Part shown: piece by piece, positions 30,086 through 41,130 of the stretch
Layout: the number at the start of each line of letters is the position of its first letter
Numbering within the stretch: the first letter of the stretch is position 1
Assembly: GCA_039621445.1 (NCBI GenBank)
Contig: CP154954.1
Location: 7,752,634-7,816,633 of the forward strand
Source: Euglena gracilis
Lineage: Eukaryota; Euglenida; Euglenophyceae; Euglenales
Length of the DNA stretch: 64,000 nucleotides
Reading direction: 5' to 3'
Position numbers and translations under genes: made by a program
The notes under the pieces: generated by a model
The model's database searches: none
Told to the model about the DNA's origin: nothing
Seen by the model: the letters and a program-made list of their open reading frames with translations, nothing else

Positions 30086-31300
30086 GTCATGGAAATCGAC
30101 CAACCTTTTGTGTCCTTTTTCTGAATGCTTTTTTGTTCCGTTTTGGGACATTGTCAATTTCGCAAAAAAACAACCAATTTTTGATCACCTTATTTTCAAT
30201 TCTCTTGTTGAAACCATCCAAATTTTGCCTTGAACTGGTCCACAGATGGTAAAAAGGCTTGTATTTGAAATGAAAAAAAAAGTTGCCCACAACCCTCTGT
30301 GGTGGTTCTTTTTTTGGTTGTTTTTAAAAAACAAAGAATCTTTTGCTTTTTTGCTATAATATATATAAATATTTTTGCTTTGGCTTCATTTTAAACGAGC
30401 TGCTAGCTGTGCCGACGTTTGTTGGACAGACATTCCAAAAAAGCACATCGCAACAAAGGGAAACAAAAAAATCGGCAAGTCCCAAAAAAAAAACTTGCAA
30501 AAAAGTTCCAAAGCTGCCAGACCATGGAGTTCCAAACCTCCGACAAAACAGTTCAAGATTTTTTCAAAAGGTTCCAATTTTTGCCAAAAGTGCCCAAGAT
30601 TATGGCAAAAGGTGTTTTCTTCCCTAAAATTTTGCATATTGACCCCTGGATGGGGCAAATTATAGGGATTTTGGTGAGTTTCAGGTGATTTGCATGATAT
30701 TTAAAAGAATTTGTTGGAGGGGGGCTTAAACCCTTTTTGGGGGGGGGGCTGACGGTTTTGGAGGTTGGGCCAACCATGGTCAGGCCGACCATTGGCCCTG
30801 GCTCATCGACCTCTGGAGCTTGGGTCAACCTGGTCCCCCGACCTCCACTGTATTTTAATTCCACCCCACCCTTTGTGAAAGTTAAGCCCCCCCTCGATTC
30901 TTTTAATTTAGCTCAAACTACATGGGAACACATGGTTGGTGGTCAAATTTTGGTGGTTGGAATGACCAGTCACTGGCGACCACCAAAAATTCCATTGTTG
31001 CGGCCAGTCGCTAGTGACCACCAAAAATTCCATGGCCGACCCTTGGGAATGCCTAATTTGTGTGAAAATTTTCCATTTTCTTGGAGGTCAGTTATAACCC
31101 CCTCCCTTTTAGACCAACCCCCTGTTTCTACCGACCCCCCAATTTACACCCCCCCCCTGGAAAAATCAGAAGAAGTCCATTTATACCGATTCACCTTCCA
31201 TTCCGACCCCTGGAGGGAAAAAGAAAAAATCCATTTATGCTGACCCCTTTGTTGCATCCAGTGCAAAGAAAGGGGTTGGCATAGATGGATGTTTATTGGG
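30086..31300. other. No gene seen; family H-like block at 30715-30880
   Basis: Three overlapping plus-strand frames at 30340-30690 are open but contain only lysine-rich text from AAAA tracts. 30715-30880 shows GGGGGGCTTAAA, TGGGCCAACCATGG and GACCTGGTC words of family H. The segment 31010-31230 has repeated GACCCCC...TTTA words. Confidence 0.45.
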
Positions 31301-31585
31301 GGTGCACCAGGCTTTTTTTAGTGAGGTGCCGACCCCCCGGGGGGGGGTGCTAGGGGCAGGCACCCTTTTGCACACCATCTGACCCCCCCCCCCGGGGTCG
31401 GGTTTTTGGCGATGCCTGCCCATAGCAGGCACCCCCCTCCGACCCCGGCGCCGGGGGGCCGGAAAAGGCCATTTTCAATGAAAATTTTCTGGGTTCCCCG
31501 GACCCCCCCCCCCGGGGGGTGTGCCTGCTAGGGGCAGGCACCCTATAGCACCCCCCCGGTCGATAAAAAAAAAGCTTGGGGTGGA
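31301..31585. mobile_element. Family P element, copy 1
   Basis: Starts CACCAGGCTTTTTTTAGTG and ends AAAAAAAAAGCTTGGGGTG, which are inverted. Inside are GGTGCTAGGGGCAGGCACCC, GTGCCTGCTAGGGGCAGGC and GGCGCCGGGGGGCCGG. A shorter relative is at 63790-63995, and a GCAATGGGCAGGCACC scrap is at 53882. Confidence 0.65.
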
Positions 31586-31879
31586 AGACAAATTGGGCAA
31601 GAGGAAGAATGAAGGTCGCCTCATCCCCAGCCCGCCACCCCAGTCGAGCACCTTGTTTCACGACCCCCCATTTACAGACCCCCTCGCGCCGAGATTTCAA
31701 GAAATGTGAAAATGTCATACTGACCCGTCGGTGTGAATGGGGGGTTTAATCAGTTACACTTGACCTCACAATTTTGGAACCTCCTGCCAAAATGGTTGGC
31801 ATTTCTTCCATAACTTTGGGCAAAACCTTGTGGGACATCCTCCCAAAAAATTTTGGGACTGGTGGGGGGGAAAAATTTT

Positions 31880-32430
31880 CCTTCACAGGGGGGGGGGGCT
31901 TAAAAATCTTCTGAGAGGGGGGGGGTCGGATTTTTGGTGGTCGCTAGCGACCAGTCCAGGCATTTGCTTAAGGACCCCGGGGGGGGGTACTGGCTAGCCA
32001 ATCGGCTAGACACTGGAAAAATTGGACTACCTAGGAGTCTACCTAGTCCGGGGGGTCCCCTGAACTGGAAAAAAAAATGGAAAAAAATTTCCTCCGGCGC
32101 TGTGCGCCAGAGGAAAAATGAGGTTTTTAATAGGTTTTTGGCTGATTTTGTTCCAAAAATTCCCAAAAATGGCCAAAAACGGGTATTTTTGGCCATTTTT
32201 GGGGGTCTCAAATTTTTTTTCCACTAGCTAGCCCTGTTAGCAGACCCCCCCCGGGGGGGTCTGCTAGAAATCCCAGTAGCCAAATTTGGACTAGCTGCAG
32301 TCCAGCCCCCCCCCCCCCCGGGGGGGTACTGCAATCCAGAAAGCAAATGCCTGGACCGGTCGCTCCGACCACCAACAGTCGCTAGCGACCGGTCGCCAGA
32401 ATTCGGTCGCTAGTGACCACCCAAAGTTCC
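31880..32430. repeat. Family H-like repeat interrupted by family I
   Basis: GGGGGGGCTTAAAAATC, TTGGTGGTCGCTAGCGACCA (31930-31953) continues after the insert as GGTCGCTCCGACCACCAA and GTCGCTAGCGACCGG. The uninterrupted version is at 36350-36480. Confidence 0.8.
31957..32353. mobile_element. Family I hAT-like MITE, copy 1 (TSD 7/8)
   Basis: Ends CAGGCATTTGCTTAAGG and AAGCAAATGCCTG. The flanks GACCAGTC (31949-31956) and GACCGGTC (32354-32361) are an 8-bp duplication with one change. The body contains GGCTAGCCAATCGGCTAGAC, CGGCGCTGTGCGCC and GGACTAGCTGCAGTCC. It sits inside a family H-like repeat whose empty form is at 36400-36440. Confidence 0.9.
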
Positions 32431-32639
32431 ATGGCCAATTTCCCACTTGGAGCCGAAAACAGAATCCCTTTTAAACTTTCTTGGACGTTTTAGACTTGGG
32501 GCTGGCAGACTTCAACCAAAGCAACGTTCGGTGGTTGGGCCCTGCGTTGGAAATTGGGTCGAAGTCTTTGCGGTACAGCGACCCATCGCAAGAAAATGGT
32601 CACCAGTGATGGTGGTTGTCTGGAAGGGTTAGTCGTCCC

Positions 32640-32880
32640 GACCACCAATCATTGACCCCCAAGTATGAAAAAGTTTTAAGCCCCCTCCCCCCAACATCAT
32701 TGAAAATGGCCCAAATGCCAGGGGGTGTGTTATTTGGGCGCAAAAACTCGAAATCGGCCCCAGAGGGGGGGGGTGTTATTGGGTGGTGTTATTTGGGGGG
32801 GGGTTACTGCGTCCTGATTCCTGCGCTTTAAACACAGGACTCAGGACGGAGTCCCGGGGGGGGGGGGTTCACTGGCAGGG
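32640..32880. repeat. GTGTTATTTGGGG words and G-tracts
   Basis: TGTTATTTGGG occurs three times with G-runs, then GGACTCAGGACGGAGTCC next to a G-tract. It is probably another decayed G/C-tract element with a AAGCCCCC left end. Confidence 0.5.
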
Positions 32881-32957
32881 CCAGCTAATGGAAAAATTTA
32901 GTACCCACTTGCCTAAAATTCCCATTTTTCAACAAAAAAACAGCCAAAAAAACACAT

Positions 32958-33205
32958 TACCCCCAATTTGCACCCCCCAATTGGCTAATTGGCCTCCAGG
33001 ACAAGACGGGCCAATTTCGGCAAGGCTGCAAAAGGGCTCAGAAAACCTCCAAAAACGTCCAGTTCGAAAGTTTTAAAATTTGCCAAATAAGAAAAGTCAT
33101 GACAAATTCCAATATGCGCAAAAAAATGATTAATTTTGCACGGCTAAAAAATTGGAGGGTGGGTGTCCTCGAGCGCCCCCCCCCCCCCTAGTTGTCCCCC
33201 CCCCC
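32958..33205. mobile_element. Family R element, copy 2 (inverted)
   Basis: Reverse relative of 21424-21770: CCCCAATTGGCTAATTGGCC, GACAAGACGGGCCAATTTCGG, AATAAGAAAAGTCATGACAA and an end with C-runs around TAGTTGTCC. Confidence 0.65.
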
Positions 33206-33910
33206 GATGTCTCACCCTCCCTCCACCTTTCAGGCACAAATTGGCCACCCTGGGGGAGCGAACACTTTGGGTGCCTTTGGCGTCAAAGGCAAATGGCCAC
33301 TTTGAGGGGGCAAATTTGGCAAAAAAAATTTGATCACTTTGGGGGGGGGGAACACTTTCAGGGGAGGGGTGAGGGTTCTTTCATGGTCCATTTCCACCGG
33401 GTATGATTCGATCTGCACCAGCTGTGTTGCTCTGAAGAGCTGTGGGGTTGCAGTGGTTTGTTCAGAGATCGCACATCCCGAGACTTGTTGGATTTAGGGA
33501 GCTTTTGCAAAACGTTCCAAAAATTTTGACCGTCAAGTTTGAAAGACTCTGCGACGGAATCTCAAAAATTTACCCACCAGTCTCTAAGATTTTGGCAAAA
33601 GGTCCCAGGTGTTTTGGCAAAAGAGCTCAAAATTATGGCAAAAATGGTCAACAATTTTGGCAGGAGGTCCCAAAATTGAGCGTTAGGTGTAATCAACGGA
33701 TTTTACAAGCGGGATCGGCGTTCGCACGTTTGACTGTGTGAAAACGGTGGTTTACGTTACTTTGTTATTGGAGGGCGGGGGGGGGGGGCGGCAGCGGGGG
33801 GGGTGGCATTACCCTCACCCCCCCCTCAAAGTGTCCCCCCCTCAGAGTGGCCAATTTTTTTGTCAAATTTGTTTTACCCTCCTCAAAGTGGCCACTTTCG
33901 TTGGCCAAAA
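33140..33910. repeat. Family Q blocks (CAAAGTGGCCA words), no gene
   Basis: 33220-33380 and 33765-33905 each have CCTCAAAGTG or its complement several times between G/C tracts, as at 21745-21850 and 35230-35310. Between them, AAAATT(T)TGGCAAAAGG words repeat. No gene is recognised. Confidence 0.5.
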
Positions 33911-33919
33911 AGGACTTAG

Positions 33920-34100
33920 CACTCAAGTATGTTTCCAACATAGAGGGGATTTTGTTATTTGGGGGGGGGGGCGGGGGGCGGAGCCCCCCCCCCCCCCCGC
34001 CTATGCCAAAGTGAGCCACAAAATCAACTTCCTGAGTATGTTGCCAACTCAGAAGGGATTTTGTTATTTCAGGTTCGGATGGGGGTGGAGGGAGGAGTTT
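33920..34100. repeat. Two GGGATTTTGTTATTT units
   Basis: CAAGTATGTTTCCAACATAG and its near copy GAGTATGTTGCCAACTCAG are each followed by GGGATTTTGTTATTT and a G-run. They are related to the array at 35644-36300. Confidence 0.6.
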
Positions 34101-34410
34101 CCTGCCTCTCATGATGCAGAATGCTTGCATTTCTAAAGGATTTTCATGTAATCCCTGTTTCATCATTGGTTTTTTATCCCTCCGGACCCCCATCAAGGGC
34201 CCACCGACCCCCACCGACCAAAGATTTCCATCTGGGGGTGTTTATGTTGGTGTAAGGCACTGATTTGGACCCGTCCGGACCATTTCCGGGTGATTTGGGT
34301 CCGCCACGGACCATTTTTATGACCACCGACTAGCCACCACTCGTTTGCATAGGATTTTCTTCATGGGGGGGATTTAAATGTCGGCGGTCCTGACCCGTTA
34401 GTACATTAGA

Positions 34411-35020
34411 ATGGGTAGTCGGCCGACTACCCAATACCCCCCCCCCCACCCCGTCTTGCCGACTAGCTACCGACCATTAGTCGGCCGACTCCCCCCCCCC
34501 CCCCAAGTCTACCGCCATGAGCCCCGAAGGCCGCCTGGCCGAAGGCTGAACGCCGCGCAGTGGCCGAGGGCCGCGGCAATTCAGAACCCGAAAGTCGGCC
34601 GACTACCCAATACCCCCCCATCTGTGGCGGGCCCAAATCACCCGGAAATGCATTTATGGGCAGTTCCCTCCCCAGGACCCTGTCCTGGGGCGGTCCTGGG
34701 GGGGGGGTCCTGGGGGGATCTTGGGGGGGTCCTGGGGGGGTCTGTAGGGTATGTTTTTAACCCTAGTTGGGCGCCTCTTTGGGTTCGCTGGGTCCCCTGC
34801 AGACACCAATTTAACAACGTTGAGGGGATGGGGTGGGACAGTTAGGAATGGAAATTTGACCCTAACCCTACGCCTTTGAATAACATCATCAACTTTTCAG
34901 GTTCTGAATTGCAGCGGCCCTCGGCCGCTGTGCGGCCTTCGGCCTTCGGCCAGGCGGCCTTCGGGGCGCATGTTGGTAGACTGGGGGGGGGTAGTCGGCC
35001 GACTAAGTAGCTAGTCGGCG
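34411..35020. mobile_element. Family U foldback with GGCCGAAGGC arms
   Basis: GTAGTCGGCCGACTAC lies at both ends with G/C tracts. Inner arms (about 34510-34592 and 34898-34985) are inverted, with GCCCCGAAGGCCGCCTGGCC and GGCCGAGGGCCGC.GCAATTC. The loop (34600-34895) has CCTGGGGGGG tandem words and CCCTAACCC. Confidence 0.75.
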
Positions 35021-35049
35021 AGACAGCATTTTTATGCCCACCGACTAGC

Positions 35050-35643
35050 CACCGACCAGGGGGGGGGGGGGCTTAAAAGTTCAAAAGGGGGGGGTACTGC
35101 GGGAAAACGGTGGTCGGCCTGACCTGGTCGGCCCGACCACCACAGGTCGGTCGACCACCACCACAGGTTGGGCCGACCATGGTCGGCCCGACCACCACGA
35201 CGGCGACCACCGGAAATCCGCACGGAGCCCTCAAAGTGGCCACCCTCCAGGCACCATGGGACCCCAAAACGGCCACTCTGGGGGAGGGGACACTTTGGGG
35301 GGGGGGGTAATTTTTTGGGCTTTGGCTGCAAAATTCTGCCATTATATTGAAAATCCGATGGGGAGAGGTGTTCTTTTGCCAAAAGTGGCCCAAAATGGGC
35401 ATTCCCCCCCCCAGTTTTTGCATATTCACCCCCGATTTGGGGGTTCTGGAGCCATTTAAGTGGGTTTTGATTGTGTTGGGGTGGTTTGGACAAAAATTTT
35501 TTTCACGGGGGGCTGAGATCTCCAGAAAGGGGGGGGGGGTAGTGCAAAAAAAATGGTGGTCGGGCCGACCAGGTCGGGCCGACCACCACAAGGACGACCA
35601 CCGGAAATCCGCTCGGGGCCCACTTTGAGGGGGGGGTGAGGGT
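35050..35643. repeat. Two family H-like blocks plus family Q words
   Basis: 35050-35215 and 35500-35610 each start with a G-run and (C)TTAAAA or CTGAGATC, then GGTCGGCC.GACC palindromes. Between lie CCTCAAAGTGGCC and AAAAGTGGCCCAAAATGGGC. No gene is seen. Confidence 0.6.
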
Positions 35644-36300
35644 ACATGCGCGCCTGGCCCTGGGTCGGTTACCACCCCAGAGGGATTTTGTTATTGGAGG
35701 GCGGGGGGGGGGGCAGGGGGGTGTGGGGGGGGGGGGCAGCCCCCCCCCCCCCCTAGACGACCAAGGGCGCCGAAGGCGCCTTAGGACTGTTTGTTTACGG
35801 TGCGCGTGGCATTACATGCGCACCTGGCCCTGGGTCGGTTACCCCCCAGAGGATGTTGTTGTTGGAGGGCGGGGGAGGTGCAGGAGGGGGGGGGCCGGCA
35901 GCCCCCCCGCTAAGACGCCTTAGGACTTTTTCCGACTTAGGACTTGACTGTTTGTTTACGGTGCGCGTGGTATTACATACGTGCCTGGCCCTTGGGTCGG
36001 TTACCCCCCCCCCCCCCCCGGAGGGGATTTTGTTAGTGGAGGGCGGGGGGGGGGGGGGGGGTGCCCCCCCCCGCTAGACGACCAAGGGCGCCTAAGGCAA
36101 CTTAGGACTGTTTTGTTTACGGTGTGCGTGGTATTACATGCGCGCCTGATCCTGGGTCGGTTACCCCCGGAGGGGATTTTGTTATTGGAGGGCGGGGGGG
36201 GGGGGGCGGCAGCCCCCCCGCCAGACGACCAAGGGCGCCAAAGGCGCCTTAGGACTGTTTTGTTTATGGTGCGTGTGGTATTATGCGCGCCTGGCCCTGG
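35644..36300. repeat. Tandem array, about 165-bp unit, four copies
   Basis: Units begin near 35644, 35815, 35974 and 36137 with (A)CATGCGC(G/A)CCTGGCCCTGGG TCGGTTACC, then GAGG.GATTTTGTTATTGGAG, a long G-run, CAGCC, C-run, TAGACGACCAAGGGCGCC and TTAGGACTGTTT.GTTTACGG. Confidence 0.9.
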
Positions 36301-36349
36301 TAGCATCGGTTTGCAGTACAACGGGAGGTTTTGCATTACATCCCAATGG

Positions 36350-36480
36350 GGGGGGGCTTAAAATTTTTCTGAAGGGGGGTGGTCGAAATTTTGGTGGTTG
36401 CTAGCGACCAGTCGCTCCGACCACCAATGGTCGGTCGACCATGACCAACGGTCGCTAGCGACCACCAAAAGTTCCACGGC
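36350..36480. repeat. Uninterrupted family H-like repeat (empty site for family I)
   Basis: GGGGGGGCTTAAAATTTTTC, GGTGGTTGCTAGCGACCAGT, CGCTCCGACCACCAA and GGTCGCTAGCGACCACC run without a break. Compare 31880-32430, where family I separates CGACCAGTC from GGTCGCTCCG. Confidence 0.82.
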
Positions 36481-36794
36481 CAATTTCCCGCAATGAGCCT
36501 CTTTTTTCAACTTGTCATCCCTTTCAGTCTTTCAAGCTGCGAGCGGCGAAGTGATGGAGTGAACAAAGTGATGTTGATTTCGATAGCAGCGGACTTTGCC
36601 TCATTAACCCCGCAGTGGCTAAAGTGTGCCTCTCGGATGACCATTCACCAAAGTGAACCTGCTTTCATCTCCCACTGCTCTCACTGTCCGAACACTCCTT
36701 TTCATCCCATTTTGACCTTGTTTGTTCTTGGGTTGTAGACACCGAGGAAAACAGGGAAGGAATATTGCCTTCGGATGAACTTGCTCAATCCCAA
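36481..36794. other. No gene recognised
   Basis: An 81-codon plus-strand frame (36493-36738) is open. Its text (Cys- and Ser-rich) shows no domain. Confidence 0.35.
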
Positions 36795-36802
36795 GTTAAC
36801 CC

Positions 36803-37240
36803 CAGGGTTCGATATAAGGAGGGCGTACATGGTTTAGGTGGGGGGGTGTCCTCCCCTTCCCCCCCCCCTCCTTGCCCGCAGGGGGGGGGCCGGACCCCCC
36901 CCCCCCCCACCTGCAAGGGGGGTCCGGACCGACCCTCGGGGGCAAAAATTGACCCCCCCCAAAAAGGGTCAATTTTTTCCTCCGGCGCTTCGCGCCGAAA
37001 ATTTTTTGCATTTTTGGCACATTTTTGCCCAAAAAGTGCCCAAAATGGCACTTTTGGTCGTTTTGGGGGGTCAAAAATTTTCGGCCCGGCGCTTCGCGCC
37101 GGGCCGAAATTCGGCCACCCTGACCGCGCACCTGTTTAGGTGGGGGGGGGGGGGTGTCCCCCCCCCCCCCCCCCCCCTCCTGGCCCGCAGGGGGGGGTCC
37201 GGCCCACCCCCCCCCCCACCTGTCCTTATATCGAACCCTG
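36803..37240. mobile_element. Family T hAT-like MITE, copy 1 (perfect 8-bp TSD)
   Basis: Ends CAGGGTTCGATATAAGGA and TCCTTATATCGAACCCTG. GTTAACCC is duplicated at 36795-36802 and 37241-37248. Body words: GTTTAGGTGGGG, TGGCCCGCAGGGGG, CTCCGGCGCTTCGCGCCG and GGCCCGGCGCTTCGCGCCGG. Confidence 0.95.
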
Positions 37241-37327
37241 GTTAACCCCCAAGAGCAATCGACCCCAAAAGTACCGCTCAAGCTTCCCCCTGCTCACAAA
37301 TCCGCAGCCCTTGATTGGAGTGTAAGG

Positions 37328-37542
37328 TAATAGAAGCATTTGTGCGCTTTTGCGGACCGCCGCCTCCAGCGGCGGGGGGTGCGCTTCTACTTGGACCCTG
37401 CCTGCACGATTTTTTTTCTATTGATTTCCTTTAGAAAACCCATCAAAATGGGGGGTGCGCTTGTAGCGGACCGCTGCCTTTGGTGGCGGGGGCTGCGCTT
37501 TTGTTTGGACCCTGCGCTTGTAGCGGCCCCGCGCTTCTATTA
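37328..37542. mobile_element. 215-bp TIR element
   Basis: TAATAGAAGC (37328-37337) and GCTTCTAT.TA (37533-37542) are inverted. The words GCGCTT(C/T)T..TTGGACCCTGC and GCGGACCGC.GCC repeat inside. No clear TSD is seen. Confidence 0.6.
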
Positions 37543-37565
37543 GGGGGGAGGGTCACCCCTCCCCT

Positions 37566-38061
37566 GTGTCCAGTGAACATCCCCTTGCCCAAGAAGGTTT
37601 GAAGGTTTGGCACCTCTCCTCCCAAAGAATGCAAGTATGTCTGTGGGAGTGCTCTCACCCAGCAAGGAACACCCTCCTCGGACCACGTTCAGTAAACTTG
37701 GCCATGGAATCTTGGGGCCAACCTGGTCGGGCCGTGGCCACTGAACGGGGAGGGGGGGAGACATATCATTCCTCTCATACTCATGTTTGTCCAATCAGGG
37801 TGGGAAACAATTGTGGCCCTGAGAGGCCTGAGAGGATTGGCCAGGATGGTGGTTGGATTGGAGTTTTTGTCTGGTTTGAACACCCAGGATTCAGAAGGGG
37901 TGGTACCATGCATAGCATCAGGAAAGGACTTGTGCTCCATCGTGTGTGGGACGCGCATTTGCCTCTCTGGACGTAAAATTCAATCGCAGGTGTGTCTGGG
38001 CAGAGATTTTTTTTTTAAGTTTTGTGAGCCGGGGAGGGGGATGGGATTGGGTCCCGGATGA
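37566..38061 (+). other. Gene-like open region of unknown function
   Basis: Two plus-strand frames are open (37566-37976 and 37783-38061). The second reads WETIVALRGLRGLARMVVGL and SIVCGTRICLSGRK and follows a TTTGTCCAATCAG acceptor-like site, so it could be an exon. There is no homology I recognise, and the 3' part runs into a family M element. It may equally be chance. Confidence 0.25.
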
Positions 38062-38233
38062 GCCTCCTCGCCCCCCAGAGGTGGGTTTTTTTTTCTATTT
38101 TCGTTGCGAAGCGCTGAAAATTTTTTGGTCCTCCAAAATTGACCCCCCAAAGTGGGCCCCCCCCCCCCCGAGCCCCACCCCCCCCCCCAGGCGGTGGGTG
38201 GGTGGGTCCCCCCCATATCCTAAAAAACCTCTG
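38001..38233. mobile_element. Family M MITE, copy 2
   Basis: Ends CAGAGATTTTTTTTTTAAG and CCTAAAAAACCTCTG, with GTTGCGAAGCGCTGAAAATT inside, as in the other M copies. The flanks TGTCTGGG and GTGTGGGG do not make a convincing duplication. Confidence 0.65.
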
Positions 38234-39478
38234 GTGTGGGGTATTTCTTCTCTGGAAAGTTTATTTCAAAGTTCAAAACCATATTATTGTTCATTGATAT
38301 TTTTTTTGATTGTGTTCCACATATGGCAAACAGCATATATGATTTGCACCCCACCCCACCTCCCATTTGATTGATTTTTCTTGAATATTTGATTTGGGGT
38401 TCTCCCCCCCAAAGGAGGAGGGGGATCACTGATTGGAAAATGTTTTTACAAGCGATTTTCAAACAATCTCCTCTGATGATGTTGGGGAACTTTTTGGATT
38501 TGGTTTTAAATTGATGCCGCGATTAATTATTATCAAATTTCAGTGATATTTAATTAATAATTATTTTTAACTAATTTATAATAGCGGGACGTTGATTTAA
38601 TGAAGGCGGAGCATCCCACAGCAGATCATCAAGCGAAGTCCGTAGTGTCTATGTCTGACCTGCCCTCCGCTCCGATTGCTCTTTTGTAACACCTTTGCGG
38701 AGTTTGGTATGAAGAGGACCCTCTAAATAGGGTCATTGTTTCTCTTTTTTGTCCAGAAAAGACAAAGGCTTAAACAGAAAAAAGGAAGAAGTTTTTTTTT
38801 TGCAGGATTTTGCCAAAAAAAGTGCCCAAGAATGCATGCATTTCGGCAAAGCCCTGAACGTCCACCGGGGGAGCGCATGTGCTTGCGCATGTGCTTGGCG
38901 GGCACTTGGTGGCAAAGTACACAAGGTAAGACCCGCCAATCTCCCGGACAAAAGGGCCAGAAGCGGACAACAGTGCCAGGCCAGAAGAGGGGATAAAGGG
39001 CACCAAAAAAAAACAGCTGCAGTGCACACAGGGAGCGCAGTTTGTCTGGGGTGGGGGAGAATATTGGGAATTGGGCTGTCCAGTTCAATTCTGGTTGAAG
39101 TTTTTGCGTATTGGCAACATTCTGTTTTTGCATCAGGTCCCGGGATAATCAGAAAAAAGTTTCAGCAAAAACCCAGCCAAAAAATGATTTTTTGGTCATG
39201 CTACCGTTTAGGCGGCAATGCCCCCCCCCCCCCAGCCCGCTAGTTGGGCGGACCCACTTTTACTGTTATTATGTACCCTCTATTCTTGGAACGAATCAAC
39301 CAACAGAGTTTTGATACACATTTTGACAGGGTTTTTGGAACAAAAATGACATTTTATTTGAAACTTTTTTGACATAATTCACAAAACAGCCCAGCTGCAC
39401 CAAATGCCATTTCACCCTCTCAAATCCTCTGTCAAAATTTAAAGAAAGGCGGCAACTTGGTGGGCTCTACTTCTGGTA
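38234..39478. other. No gene recognised
   Basis: AT-rich around 38500-38600. 38736-39243 has long overlapping open frames, including a basic stretch before a GGTAAGACC donor-like site (38930). I considered a ribosomal protein but the match fails. A C-run is at 39218. Confidence 0.4.
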
Positions 39479-39889
39479 AACCCCCCCCAATTAGAAGCCC
39501 CCGGGGGGTCACTCTGCGGAAAACCCGGGGGGGGGGGGCTTCTAATTGGGTACCCTTTGTCTAAAGGAAAAACTTCGGCCAGCGGTCGATCCGGGGATCG
39601 AACGGGGTCCAAGTTTAAAAAATTGCAAGACGCATTTATTCTAGTTTTTGGGTGGATAGGCCATGTTTCAAGGATACTAGATATCACTTTTGTTCCCAAT
39701 GTCGACCTTTTTTCGTGGAGAATTTTCGAGTGTTTCACCATTTTCGGAAATTTTTTCGTCAAATTTCCCCCCGGCTTTGCCGGGGGGGGGGGGCTGTTAT
39801 TTGGATTTTTGGCGGGAAACCTGAGGGGGGGGGCTTCTATTTGGGGGGGGGGTTGTTATTTGGGGGGGGGCTTCTAATTGGGGGGGGTT
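39479..39889. mobile_element. Family Y element (AATTAGAAG ends) with a family N core
   Basis: Ends AACC, C-run, AATTAGAAGCCCC and GGGGCTTCTAATTGG, G-run, TT. CTTCTA(A/T)TTGGGG and GTTATTTGGGG words repeat on the right. The centre (39575-39775) has CCGGGGATCGAACGGGG and TTTTTGGGTGGATAGG, which are family N words seen at 41140-41440 and 46270-46530. Confidence 0.65.
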
Positions 39890-40075
39890 ATGTCTCTATT
39901 ACTAGTATTGCCATCAGTATGGCAGTCTCACACCAGTGGGCCCCACGGCGGGGCGGGGGGGGGGGGCGTCACCCACTCTACATCATGCAAATGGGACTGA
40001 TGAGCGATTTTGGCCCATGGCTGGGGGAATTCCGGTCGTTTCTGCTGCGTGGAGGTGGGTGCGGCATATCCTCAT

Positions 40076-40220
40076 GAAAAGGATTGGGGTTAGGATTAAG
40101 ATTAGCCAGGGATTCCCTCTGATTCGTGGCACGAATAATCACGAATAATCACGAATCACCACGGATTTCGGGTTTTCCGAAAATCACGAAGAATCATGAA
40201 TATCACGAATAACCACGAAT
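40076..40220. repeat. CACGAATAATCACG repeat cluster
   Basis: AATCACGAAT-type decamers occur about eight times. A second cluster is at 41490-41530, also next to GGATTAG.GTTAGGATT. Confidence 0.7.
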
Positions 40221-40303
40221 GAGATTTTTTTCCTGGGAATTTTTTTTCTTTACAACTGTAGTCATTCAGCATTCGGAACTGTGTTTTATTTGTTCTTTAG
40301 AAA

Positions 40304-40369
40304 ATGTCTTCTTCGGATTCTGATGATGAGGTTGAGACCGCTTCACTGTTGCGCAACAACTGGCCGTGA
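40304..40369 (+). other. Possible short acidic N-terminal exon
   Basis: After a TTTGTTCTTTAG acceptor-like site the sequence reads MSSSDSDDEVETASLLRNNW then a stop. Acidic Ser/Asp-rich starts of this kind occur in many proteins, including some transposases. There is no continuation that I can support. Confidence 0.2.
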
Positions 40370-40874
40370 GCGACTTTGCTTTCTGCTTTTGTGATGGATC
40401 ATGTTTTCAGCCAAAAAGGGGTTTGTTTGGACAATGGAACGCTCACAATGATGATGCATAGGTACAACGTTGGCAACTTTTTGTACCCCCCCCCCCTTGT
40501 CCAACGCCGGGCTTGTCTGACGACCACCCCCTCCCCCGGTCAGAGATGAACTTTTTGCATACATATGATGTTGGTTCGGCCATAATTGCTAAACGTTGGC
40601 CAAAAACAGTGAAAAATGACCAAAATGACCTAAAGATGGCCAAAAATGCCAACCATAGTCAAGAAATGGCAAGAATGGCCAAAAACAGCCCAAAATGGCC
40701 ATATACCCCCATCTTCGGTCAATTTTCCTCTGACTTGGGGTCCACCTCCCCCTCCCCCCCTTGTCCAATGACCACCCTCCCCCCCCCCTGGTCGGAGATG
40801 AGCATTGGCCATTTAGCGACCCCCCAGGGGGGGGAGGCATTTCCAATCCTAAAAGCATTGTTCTTCCTGCCATG
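40370..40874. other. No gene seen; C-tract words
   Basis: CCCCCCTTGTCCAACG, GACGACC or GACCACC, CC(C)TGGTC.GAGATGA is repeated at 40485-40555 and 40757-40805, bracketing a CAAAAATGGCCAAAAA-type segment. This probably marks another decayed inverted or direct-repeat element. Confidence 0.45.
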
Positions 40875-41124
40875 CAGGGCGTAGCTCAAGAAAATTTGAC
40901 CCCGGCCCCCCTCGGGGGGGTCCAGCCAGCCAGCAGCCTTTTTCCAGCCAGCAGCCTTTTTCCGGGACCCTCCCCTCCCCCCCATCGACGAAAAATGGGC
41001 AACATGGCTCAGATTTGGGCTAGCCAGTCGAAAAATCGGCAGCTTTTTTCCAGCCAGCCCAAATTTTCCAGCCTCTGAGCTGGACCACCCCCCCCCCCCC
41101 CGGGGGTCCTTAAGCAACGCCCTG
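40875..41124. mobile_element. Family J hAT-like MITE, copy 1
   Basis: Ends CAGGGCGTAGCTCAAG and CTTAAGCAACGCCCTG. CCAGCCAGCCAGCAGCC and TTTTCCAGC are on the left, and CCCAAATTTTCCAGCCTCTG and AGCTGGACC are on the right. The immediate flanks do not match, but CTTCCTGC occurs just left (40864-40871) and after the neighbouring family N unit (41429-41436). Confidence 0.75.
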
Positions 41125-41130
41125 TTGCTA

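Noticed and set aside
38830-39060. Small basic ribosomal-protein exon (GKVH...-type text)
   Set aside because: Only a few residues resemble such a protein. The following exon text does not fit in any frame.
39589-39608. tRNA gene from the GTTCGATCC word
   Set aside because: The bases around the loop do not form a T-stem, and no acceptor, D or anticodon arms can be drawn. Kept only as a B-box-like note.
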